64,000 bases of DNA, from contig MEHQ01000993.1 of assembly GCA_008828725.1 (NCBI GenBank), positions 1 through 64,000 of the forward strand. The letters run 5' to 3'. This stretch comes from Saccharina japonica. Taxonomy: Eukaryota; Sar; Phaeophyceae; Laminariales; Laminariaceae. The position numbers were made by a program, and so were the translations under genes. This document shows positions 54,906 through 64,000 of the stretch, piece by piece. Numbering within the stretch: position 1 is the first letter of the stretch; every line of letters starts with the position of its first letter. The notes under the pieces are model-generated. The model did no database searches. It saw nothing but the letters and a program-made list of their open reading frames with translations, and was not told where the DNA came from.

Positions 54906-55103
54906 TTGCCCTGCTCATCCTGGTCGCCTGTAGTTTGTTTCCGCAGCGGACGGCCGCAAGCCCGAAAATCGAGGCGCTCTTCGCGCCCTTGCCTCTCCTG
55001 GTCACCCACGAAACGGGCCTGCTTTTTGGAGCTTAGCTTCGAGTTGCTGCCTTTTCTCTTGTTGCCTCTGTCCCCCGTTCCTCCTTGCACTAGGAAATCT
55101 GCG
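54906..55103 (-). other. possible unassigned exon
   Basis: A minus-strand frame reads GSNSKLSSKKQARFVGDQER and on to TTGDQDEQGK, ending at a good donor (AAG before GTGAGG at about 54905). It is rich in Lys, Arg, Gln and Glu, unlike random frames here. I do not know the family. The plus strand is also open (54726-55214). Confidence 0.3.
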
Positions 55104-57538
55104 CAGAGTCGTCCCAGTGACGCTCCCTCTGCCTCTCCCTCTGCCTATCCCTCCCAAGAAGGTGTGAGCGTGAAGGCTACCAGGCGGACTTCCAAAAGGA
55201 AGGGAAAAAAATGACATAGCGGGGATAGGGGACAGAACGATTCCAAAACGATTTTTGTCAAAAAAATCATTTCAAACGATTTTTGTGTTTTTAATATTCG
55301 ACAACGATTTTTGTTTTGGACAAACTCGAAACGCCGTGTTTTTTCCAACCTTAGCTGCTGTGCTGTGCGCTTCTGTACTCGCAACACGTCGTCGTGGCGA
55401 AATCGAGCATACATCTGCTACCACACTGCTGTGAACTCTACCTGTAGTATTAATAGTCGCAAATCTCTGATGTGGCTCTATTTATCGCGTGAACTTCGAC
55501 TTGATTGGGTGGTGAGTGATGAGGACGCGCGGCCGTAAAACGCACAGACAAGACAAAACTCAGTTTCAATATAAAATATATGTCCATTCCCCCCCCCCCC
55601 CCCAAATTTTGATTTTCGTCGCGCGCGGAGTGTCCTCGTACCCTCTAGAGCTTCTCTTCCACTCATCTTGCTGTTTTTGTACACATCAGACATGTCGTGC
55701 CTGGTACCAGCATACCGGTACTCTTTTTTGTTTCGCTTTTTTCGCCGTCGTAAGTAATGTGTTCTTGTTTTCCCGTCGGGGGCATTATCGATCGATCCGT
55801 CGAACCTGTTAGTTAGTCTTGATATCTGAGAAATGTCCCGCAAGTCGAGCCTGCGCAAGTCTTTGTGTTGAGTCTGATGCTTAAAGGTCTACTACCGGTA
55901 CTATTAAGAGTCTATATGCCGAGGTTTGCTCACTACTACTACACTATTCTATTACTACAAAGTAACTAATGGTGAACACACCTTGGCATTTAGACTACGC
56001 TGCACTGGTACTTTACTGCTGCGCTGCTCGTACGGTAGATACTAACATTATACTACCAGAAGTTATGAACGAACGCCTTCTTCGCGTTCTTGGAGTAGTA
56101 GTACTGCTTTTTTTGTATCAGGTATATCAGGCATGATACAGCAGTTAGTACAGCTGTAAACTACTGCTACCTGCGCAACAGTAAGAAGTCAACCAGTTTT
56201 TTGCTGGCAACGCTTTTCATGGCAGCACCGACGGTGCACCCGCCGCCCGAAGAGCAACCATACGAAAAAAAAAGTCGTGTTTCTTTGTGCCCAGCTTACT
56301 CATGTTAAACAACTAACTGGAAAATAGAGGCAACTCTAGTTCCGAGTATATAGCTTGTCGCCCCGAAACGCGTGTGGCGGCACTTCCAACTTCCAACGGG
56401 GTTTCTGGGGGAAATTACTTGGGAGAGTTCCTTTCACGAGAACGTCCGATTTTGAGCTCTGCACGAGTGAAATTGCTATTTATGCGTGTATGTGAGCGTA
56501 GAAAAGGGAAAGATCGGGGGTAAATACAAGATGAAGATCTGATTTTCCATAACGTCCGGCCTCAAGCGTGAAGCTCACAAGCTTTAACCGGCACTCATTT
56601 TGGGGAGATGGTGTTTGCGTTGGCTTTAGGCTTGTTTAGTCACATCGTCCTCGTCAAGAACACGCCATTTTTTCATTAGTTCACCAACGCCAAGACGGCT
56701 GGTGACATGGGCCACCAGTATAATAACGGTACGTAGCTTCAATGCTTCAATCGGCCACAGGTAACAGCAGCAGTAGTCGTGGACTTCATGGGAGCTCCTC
56801 CCGAGTTACGCCATTGGTCACAAGAACGCAACGCAGCATTCGTCATCCAATTCGACCCCTCAACGAAACACACCCTGTCTGTCTCCAATTGTCCGAAAGA
56901 AACGACCAGCATGCCAGTAACGGCAACAACACCTGGTGCGTACTACCGTAGTAGTACAATACTTCGAAGTCTGATACTGCAGAAGAAAATGCAAGAGTGT
57001 CCCTGTTCCGCAAAATAATTGCACATGGACCTGAGCTGCTTGCGTCCAAAGCTGTACCGCCACCACTTCGGCAAGGCCAAACCTCAAATCTCCTCAAGAA
57101 GGTACGTACTGACAGTCATCCTTGAAGATAACCCTGCAACCTCTTACGTACTCCCAGCATCCCGGGAAAAGGGATGACGCAACGACAATTCGGGCCGCGT
57201 CAGTCCTACCCTCCAATGCCGTGTCAACCATGATATAAGGGGGGAATGCGCGCATGATTTCCCCGATTGGCCAAATCTTCTACGAAAGGAAGTGTGTGAT
57301 TGGCCGACAAAACGTGGTCGGCCTGTGACGTCATCTGCCCCCACGGAACCACAAAAACGCGGCAATCGCCCAAAGCGAGCCGCGTTGAGCATCCTTCTCG
57401 TGAAGCTTCGACCAGAAAAAAACTGCCCAAAGTACCACACAAGGCTCCAGAAAACAACAACAATAAGGCAAGCGGTACGAAGCGCGAAGATATTCATGAC
57501 GAAACCCTCCGCCTTCACGCTCCCCCCGTCACATATCC
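55104..57538. other. gene-free stretch 3' of NDUFB8
   Basis: A C run at 55589-55604 and scattered short frames. No supported gene; frames near 56742-57020 (plus) and 56843-57097 (minus) show no domain. Confidence 0.4.
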
Positions 57539-57862
57539 CTACTCGTCGTCATCCTCATCCTCATCCTCCTCTTCCTCCTCATCACCATCTCCTTCCTCCT
57601 CCCCCGCCGCCGCCGCCACATCCGCGTTGAATAAGCTCCTAGGGTCATATGCCGTCGCTGGCAGCGTCACCGATCGCGGCACCGCCTCTCGCTTGCTCTC
57701 CGGGTCACTCAGAGCCACCAGCCCCAGCACAGTCGCGAAAAACGCCAGCCCTCCTCCCCACCACCCCAGAGCCTCGGACGTGGACATGTGCGGCGCGTCG
57801 AAATCTATCGTCGTCTCGGGAGCGACGCCGTCATCCCAGACTAACTCGTGGTTCTCGTCCAG
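57539..57862 (-). CDS. NDUFB8 exon 2
   Basis: Acceptor GACGCGCGCAG follows a long C tract (57906-57921 on plus is G). 107 codons plus stop TAG at 57541-57539. The acidic tail is coded by GAG/GAT/GAC repeats (57542-57600). Confidence 0.9.
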   Translation of the reverse strand: MDENHELVWDDGVAPETTIDFDAPHMSTSEALGWWGGGLAFFATVLGLVALSDPESKREAVPRSVTLPATAYDPRSLFNADVAAAAGEEEGDGDEEEEEDEDEDDDE

Positions 57863-60800
57863 CTGCGCGCGTCGTTCGTAGTAGTCAAGAAGGCATTTGG
57901 CGAAGGGGGGGGGGGGGGGGCAGCGGTTTACACCGTGCAAGCGGGCGGAAAGGAAAGTCGGAAGGGGGAGGGAGGGTATAACGGTGAGACGCGCTGTTAC
58001 GGTAAGGGTCAGGACCACGGGAAGGAGGTTTACTCCAAGAAAATATATATGGACTCGTTGAATCGCCGAGAGGGGGCAGGACCTAAGGAATGTCGCTCCC
58101 GTTGCTCAGCGCGGAGTCTGTGCTACAGCAGTTGTACACGAATCTAAAAAAAATCGCGGCGGTTGTCATTTCTCCTGCATCGAGCCCCGCAGCGCAGCCC
58201 ACGATACGACGCAGATTGCAGGTACGGTGTTACACGCCTTCACCTTTAGAACGTTCGCATCGACCACACCACTTAAAAAACGACAACTAGTCTGCTGTCC
58301 CATGGAAGAACGCGTGTCAAATGCCACCGTCTAGTTTGTGGGGTTTCAGGGTTAGGGTTAGGGGTAAGGTTCAAGATACGGTATGAGATATCCAGAACCC
58401 TCCCCAAAAAGGCCGACAGTAAAACCAGCATGTACTGATAAAACCCTTTGGGAGGCGTGCTGGGTGTGCAGAGTTATATTTGTATACGAACCCGGTGTGC
58501 AATTAGATTTGCCCTTCGTCCGGGGACCAGGTCGTTCACAAACCCTGTCTGGCGAGGATATTTCAAACACTAGTATACCCGAATGTGCGACATGATGCTA
58601 CCGCTGGGCGCGTCGTCATATGACACAGCGCGTCTACTTGGTAATAAGAAAATCACAACATCACTCCGAATCTTCGGCGTTTTCCGACCGTGCAGAATAG
58701 TCGCGGCATCGTGGAATGGTTGAATGACAATCGTAGAGTCCCACGAATGAGCTGCAGTCTGTCGTGTGCTACCGTGCAATGAGCTATCCGCAATGTGTAG
58801 GCGCAGACAGCAGTCGAGTCGAAGAGAGAAAGATGCGGCCGCTATATACGAAGTATCTACTTACGGCATGGGCTATATTGGTGGCCGAATAGGCGTGTCA
58901 ACGCGCAAGAAACGCCAGGCGCGGCAATTTTTCAGCGGCGTCTCCTAGGTCGTCACGTCCTGTGTCGCGGAGCACCTAACTTTGTGGAGGTACCGAAACA
59001 ATGTATACAGCAGCAAGCAGTACTCGCGTTAACCTATAAAACAGACCGACAACTCGGACTGCTGCGGTACTGGAGGACGGACGAGGCTGACGACTACTGT
59101 ATTACAACAAGAAATACTCAAGAGCGCTGGCAGGCCAGCTATTCGTACTCGTTATTGCAGCGTAGTAAATCTGTGTCGTAGTTTTGTGACCACAGAACTG
59201 GTATCTCTCTAGGATGAAGAATCGGCAGACACTGGGTGTGCTGGATGTCGACGGGTAGAAAGGACGGTTTAACGTGAATAACACACACACTCTCGTACTG
59301 CTGTCGAATTAATTAAGACAATCAGTACTCTCGTCTCGTCTCTTGCTCGTGTTGAAACCGACCGCTATTGACTATGTGTTATGTACTCACACTATCGAAC
59401 GGGAGAGTAAGACTTCCTATACTAAAGCAAGCGTGCTCGTGTTTCTCGCGTAGAGACAAGCTGCTGCCTTGCGGTGTACTGAAGGATCGAGGAAGTCGAC
59501 TCCAAAGCAAGCAGTACTTCTACGTACGAGCGATGTATCAGGTACCTACAGCAGCAGTGGCACGTGCCTGTGGGTTCTGAAGGGTAGAGGAGGTTCGCTA
59601 CCAAAGCAAGAACTTGTTCTTCTCATGTTCTCGTGATTCCAACTACGACCGTATGTAATGTTTGGTACACTGTACGATGGTCGAGGTCGACTACTAAGCA
59701 AGCGTACGCACGGTTGCTGCCTGTGGGTGACAGGAGAGTCGGAAGGGTCGGAGACGGAGAGTCGAGAGTCGACATCCCAAGCACGAAAACGGTGAACAAC
59801 CCATAGAACCCAAGCGCCTGGTTAACCAACGCTGAGCCGCCCTACCAGGAGGCATGCCGCGTTTCAGATATTGCACTTGGGGTAAATGGCACTACGCGTA
59901 TACCAGGCATGATATGATACCAGTAAAAGGTCTGTGAGAGGAGATGCGTAGGAGGTGGCAACATCGTCCTAGTCGGCACAACCGACGCTCGGTAGCGATG
60001 CACACGCAGCAGTACATATGGACGTGGCAATGCATGAAACGATGTCCTTCCTTGAGGTACGTAAACAACCTCTGTCCGCGCATTCCTCTCCAACGCAACC
60101 TCTAACCTGGCAACCTTACTCTTTGTGCGCTGGTATTATACGTACTGCTTTGTACTGATGTACTGATGGTGTATTGGATACCATCGTGATACGTAGCTCT
60201 GCGTAGTACACCAGGTAATCGTCGTACTGGTACGAGATACCTGGTACCAAATACCCACGGGGACACGGGGACGTCGTACACGTACCCGTACCAGGTATGA
60301 TACGAGTACAAGGTGAAAAGGTGCACCGATACGCCGATACGTCGTAAGGTTCGAAGTGGCCAAAAGATGGAGAAAGAAGAGGCTTGTGGAATCTGTACCT
60401 GCCATCACATCACAAAACTCCCGCTGTACCTGCAACCAGCCTAGAGGCACACGTATCAAATAACACTGCTGCGCGCAAGGCATTGGCCAAAGTTGTGCAC
60501 AGCACGGGGTGCAATGGGTACACTGGAGGCTCAGGAACGTAACGCACGGGGAGGCGGAGGGGGTCGCACGCACTAAACACACGCAAGAACTCGTATATAC
60601 AGTTTCACGTTAGTACTGGGAAAACAACGCACCCGCAACGATGCAAAATGTCAGGACGCGAAAGAGACGCTGTCTGTGGAAAGAAGCGGACGGCATGTGT
60701 CACCCAAGCAGTTTGCATTGCGCCGGCAAACATCGCTCGCGACGGCACCGGTGAGAAAAACACGACGATCGTCTTCGAGCAAGTACTCGTACGGCAAAGA

Positions 60801-60943
60801 CAATAAGCTTTCACCTGGTAGTCGACTGGTTTGTTTCGTGCAAAAGGAGGCATAGGCGGCCCTCCCCCGCCCCGGGCCACCTGCCTGGCAGACGACGAGG
60901 CAATAACCCCACCCCCTCTGCGGATTGCATGCCGAAGAGACAT
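57539..60943 (-). CDS. complex I subunit NDUFB8 (2 exons)
   Basis: Exons 60943-60815 and 57862-57539 join in phase 0 into 150 residues. Exon 1 begins MSLRHAIRRGGGVIASSSAR, an Arg/Ser-rich, acid-free leader fit for mitochondrial import. It then has GGGGPPMPPFARNKPVDYQ. Exon 2 continues LDENHELVWDDGVAPETTID, like the NDELTWDNG-type motif of plant NDUFB8. One membrane helix follows (about residues 74-95, LGWWGGGLAFFATVLGLVAL) and SDPESKREAVPR. The family is an accessory subunit in the membrane arm of mitochondrial NADH dehydrogenase. An extra tail of about 20 residues, nearly all Glu/Asp, ends the protein; plant relatives I know lack it. The intron is 2952 bp. Head-to-head with the gene at 61166. 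Confidence 0.88.
58341..58372 (+). repeat. short TTAGGG-like run
   Basis: CAGGGTTAGGGTTAGGGGTA within the NDUFB8 intron. Two to three units; not a telomere. Confidence 0.75.
59176..59290. repeat. dispersed 120-bp repeat, copy 2
   Basis: GTTTTGTGACCACAGAACTGG through CAGACACTGGGTGTGCTGG and GGACGGTTTAACGTGAATAA. Partner of 47614-47740. In the NDUFB8 intron. Confidence 0.75.
59415..59770. repeat. irregular repeats of about 90 bp
   Basis: Four related segments, each with (T/C)AC(C/T)AAAGCAAGC-type starts (near 59423, 59500, 59598 and 59690) and a GTGGGT or GTGTAC-type middle. Weak similarity; in the NDUFB8 intron. Confidence 0.45.
60815..60943 (-). CDS. NDUFB8 exon 1
   Basis: Start ATG at 60943-60941. 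43 codons ending CAG before donor GTGAAAG. The start gives a typical presequence and no upstream in-frame start is needed. Confidence 0.85.
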
Positions 60944-61165
60944 CGTGAACCAAGCACGGTAACACCCACAACTGGACGGTGGGTTCGGCTCGAGGTTCGC
61001 GAGGGGATCATCATGTCGTTCTCCTTGGAAACAACGCCTTTTTCTCGTGTGGAACTCCACAATATCACTTCAGTTCCTTCCGCGTGAACGCTGCAGTCGT
61101 TGCAAGGATAAAGAGATAGCAAAGAAGGCAAGAGCAAGGATAGGAGTGCAAACTAGGCGGCGAAC
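60944..61165. promoter_or_regulatory. likely two-way promoter
   Basis: 222 bp between the NDUFB8 start (minus) and the start at 61166 (plus). No core motif was singled out. The call rests on head-to-head spacing. Confidence 0.55.
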
Positions 61166-61369
61166 ATGGCGATCCTGATGAAGCACAAGATGCTCATCTT
61201 CTGGATGATCATGCTCGGCTTCATCGCGTTCGGAGCATGGCACAGCGAGGACATGGAGACGGCGTACTGGGCGATGTGGACAGTGCCCATCATCTTTTTG
61301 TTCGTCTGGCTTCTGTTCGATTGCATCTTCGTCAACGACAAGGCGTTCATCTTCGACCACGACTACGAG
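61166..61369 (+). CDS. small two-helix membrane protein, first exon
   Basis: ATG at 61166 (GGCGAACATGG). 68 codons ending TACGAG before donor GTACCT. Two hydrophobic helices: about residues 9-25 (MLIFWMIMLGFIAFGAW) and 37-56 (WTVPIIFLFVWLLFDC). They are joined by the acidic loop HSEDMETAYW and followed by FVNDKAFIFDHDYE. I do not recognise the family. Supported as coding by the start context, clean open frame, C- and G-ended codons and position across a short shared promoter from NDUFB8. The downstream exon was not found and may lie beyond the window. The donor GTACCT is not a strong one. Confidence 0.65.
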
Positions 61370-63090
61370 GTACCTGGAGCAGCAATTGCATACAACTGCG
61401 CACAGCACCAACGTTTCCCTCTCTCCCAGTTGCCTTGTTCCTGTGCACGCAGCGCTCCTTGCGTGTGCTCTCTTGGTGTGCCGTTTGTTTCCAGCTTCTA
61501 GTTTGCTGCTTTTAAGTTTCGTGCCCTTTTGCACCTCTCACCAGCTGTGTTTTTGCCTCGTGTCTCGTCCGGAAGGGCCCTCATATTTGCTGTGTTTCGC
61601 ACCACCATGGCGGTGTCAGTGTTCCTTCGTCCGCTCCAGCGGTGCACGTACGGCATCCTCGGGATGGGACGATGAGCTCCTTGCCTTGAAGATGGATCTC
61701 CCGGTCACCCCTGTCAGCTAGACCCCAAAACATTTGCATTGCTGTGTTATTTTTCTCTTCTTTCATCTTCAGCAGCCGCAGTACCCAAAACGTGTCGATA
61801 GAATGTCTCATACGTTGTGTGAAGGGCTCTGAATCACACAGATTTTGCTACACGCAAGACAAGAGAGACGTGTTGCAGGAGGGTATACAGGTCGATAGGT
61901 CGATGTATTGAACCACCACCAGCGTCAATGTGGTGATGGTGGTGGTTATATTGGTGATGGTGCCTGAGAACAGAGCGCCTGTCATCCGCCACTGCTAAAG
62001 CCCACGCTCGAAACGAACGAGACGCAAAAATTCCCGTTACTTTCCGTCATACCGTTAGAGCTGCATACTGACCTACTGCTGTTGTACGTAAGTAAATCGC
62101 GCGACGCGCGAGTTTTGCACCGCTCTCGCCATACGGCCACATATGATAGCTGCGTACCAGATATCATACCAGGTACAGCAGTACAAACAAACGTAAACGG
62201 TGCTGTGGTGTGGGCAAGCAAAAGGGGTGTTCGACCCCGCAAGGCTGCTGGCGCCCTGCCGTGTCTTCTCTCACAACGAGTATCATACGTACACAATCAC
62301 CACAATTGCCAGCTGATACAGCAGTATTTACCCTGATATTTACTGTACCCATTTGCCGATCAAGCCATGCCCTGGGCGCTGGAGCAGGCATACGTTTGGT
62401 ATTAATAGTGGTTGTATGTTCAGCTGGCGTTTTCGGTTGTCGATCGTTCGGTTCCGAGCTTATAGCCAGGGAGGGTTAACCGATATTGTCGTTCACGTCC
62501 CGCCACCCGACCACTTGTCACGCATCCCTAGTCCAACAACTGGATGCTACGAGTATATCAGCTGTAACGACCGTGAGGCCTTGGGTGGTACTACTGGCCT
62601 GCTGTATCGTGGTATTCTTAAACCGGCCAGGTTGTTCTTTCCCGAATGATCCGCTGCTGCTATCTACGAGCACAACAGCGTGGTTGTCAGAAGTGCTTGC
62701 GCCAAATCCGTGTATATATTTCGCTGTGTGACATACAGCAGTAGTAGTGGGGCGTATATAAGGCGGTATAGTGCACCTAGGTTTTGGCCGCCTCATATCG
62801 AGTGGCCGAATTATTCATTGCATGGCGTGAGTACAATTGTCCGGTCATTACAGCCGATTTTGACCGCCTTATATCGAGCGGCCGCCTTATGGCCGCCTTG
62901 TACAGGCAGGCGCCACTACTGCTTGTCTACCTGGTATGTACACCCTAGCAAACCCTAACCCGGACCCCAACCCGTACTCAAAACGGGTATGTACATGTGC
63001 TTCCACTACTCTGTGCACAACGAGTATGACAACCAGCAGCAGTAGCAGTAGCGGGATGTACAACGGAGCTGCTTCGGCCAACTCATTAGT
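61370..63090. other. downstream stretch without recognised exons
   Basis: Probably intron or 3' region of the gene at 61166. Contains GGCGGCC and ATATCGAG(T/C)GG repeats at 62755-62910 and CCCTAACC-like words at 62950-62975. No exon could be placed. Confidence 0.4.
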
Positions 63091-63431
63091 TTTTTTGTTT
63101 TTTTGTTTTTTTTGTTTTTTTTGTCCATCCCATTCATTATCTTCGCACTTCCGTCTTTCTCCCTCCCTAGTCGTAACTCAGATCCGGGGTCACAAAGTAG
63201 GCCCTTCTCCCTCCTCCCCCACTACGGTTCTTGCCTTGGTTTTTATCGCGAGAAGATTTCAGCACTTTCTTCCCTCGTCAACTTTCGTCGAATTTTGCTT
63301 ACCCACGCTATAATATGCGCTCTCGACAGTCGGTGTCATTTGAGAATAAAAATCTCCATGGGGAGAATCGAACCCTCGACATCCGGCCCTACAGGCTTCG
63401 TGGCTACCAGTTAGACCACCGGGGCGACCGG
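63091..63431 (-). mobile_element. SINE copy 5, full-length and best preserved
   Basis: Read on minus: CCGGTCGCCCCGGTGG start at 63431, A-box GGTGGTCTAACTGGTAG, B-box GAGGGTTCGATTCTCC (about 63367-63382), shared body, and a tail of A runs broken by C (63091-63121). The tRNA-like head pairs well enough to have been called a tRNA by a loose search. Confidence 0.9.
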
Positions 63432-63789
63432 CTACCACAAATACTACCGCTGTACTCGTAAACCAGGTACCTAAATAATATGTAGTGCTTGTAGTGCTTC
63501 TGCCGTTGTTCCTTGAGAGGTGGCGTGGTGAGACACTCTCCAGAATTGCGTCCATTGCACATCTTTTTGGCTGACAAAACGTTTGGCATTAATTTGTGCT
63601 GGGGAAATGTTTTGGGTTGGTGCGTAGTCTTCACAGCTCTCACGCTTCGGGGATAATCTACGTACGTATGATATGATACCCCTTGGAAGTTGGATATGAC
63701 TGCTGAGCTAAAAAGTATCCTACACGAGAAATTCTCCCCCAAGGATGTTGCCCTCAAAAACACGGGCGCAGAGCGGTTTTGAAGCGTTG

Positions 63790-63985
63790 CAGTAGTGGGT
63801 ACCCCGATTTAAGAGCGTCCGGTGACAATCTTAAGCCAAAACAAGTGCTCTTAACTACACATTGCTCTTATCTGTAGTGGGCAATATGTAGCTTTTTAGT
63901 ATAGGCGGGACATGCCGATTTGACCGCTCTTAAATTCCGAATGCTCTTTCTTCTCTTGGGCGCTCTTGAATCGGGGTACCCACTG
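63790..63985. mobile_element. short TIR element at the window end
   Basis: Inverted ends TGGGTACCCCGATTTAAGAG (from 63796) and, inverted, TGGGTACCCCGATTCAAGAG (to 63982). Several internal GCTCTTAA words echo the ends. No clear target duplication and no coding. Not classified. Confidence 0.75.
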
Positions 63986-64000
63986 CTGTACATAGATAGT

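Noticed and set aside
57300-57881. plus-strand 193-codon Ser-rich protein
   Set aside because: Opposite strand of NDUFB8 exon 2 and its acidic tail.
63360-63431. tRNA gene on the minus strand
   Set aside because: Good A and B boxes, but the sequence is the head of a full-length SINE copy.

Overview
The window is nuclear DNA from a photosynthetic stramenopile-type alga (inference). Its genes are broken by long GT-AG introns of 0.4 to about 3 kb. One predicted protein begins with a signal peptide followed by an ASAFAP-like plastid-import motif, which is typical of algae with a complex red plastid. Most of the sequence is dispersed repeats, MITEs and simple repeats. The intron-rich, repeat-rich layout would suit a brown alga or a relative, but I cannot fix the species.

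Four conserved genes were rebuilt exon by exon by matching reading frame and splice phase. (1) A ZCCHC10-like zinc-knuckle SR protein, minus strand, 17677-22976, four exons. (2) A YceD/DUF177-family protein of alphaproteobacterial type, plus strand, about 29365-33391, three exons seen, 5' end unresolved. (3) The catalytic alpha subunit of casein kinase 2, minus strand, 39082-46998, six exons seen, with only the short first exon missing. (4) The complex I subunit NDUFB8, minus strand, 57539-60943, two exons, complete. Two less certain genes lie divergently beside genes 1 and 4: a plastid-targeted-looking low-complexity protein (23304-24116) and the first exon of a small two-helix membrane protein (61166-61369). 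The two divergent pairs are separated by 327 and 222 bp, so each gap is a likely two-way promoter. The DUF177 and CK2 genes converge.

Layout: 1-17.6 kb is gene-poor repeat DNA. It holds SINEs, mariner-type and Harbinger-type MITEs, and a 1.6-kb hAT element with GGGTC subterminal arrays. 17.7-24.1 kb holds the ZCCHC10/plastid-protein pair. 24.3-29.0 kb is a nested TIR element followed by a 3-kb foldback palindrome that carries a hAT MITE with telomere-like repeats. 29.3-33.4 kb is DUF177. 33.4-39.1 kb is a convergent intergenic region with a 1.06-kb inverted repeat ending at an ambiguous base. 39.1-47.0 kb is CK2 alpha. 47-57.5 kb is repeat-rich with no supported gene. 57.5-61.4 kb is the NDUFB8/membrane-protein pair, and the remainder is repeats.

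Repeat families recognised from several copies: a tRNA-derived SINE of about 340 bp; Stowaway/mariner-like hairpins; TTAACCC...GGGTTAA piggyBac-like hairpins; hAT elements with 8-bp target duplications; a 735-bp TA-flanked TIR element; and a family attached to long G tracts. I saw no transposase or reverse transcriptase reading frame, so all visible elements look non-autonomous. The genes are housekeeping functions (signalling, RNA processing, respiration, organelle RNA) and do not form one pathway.
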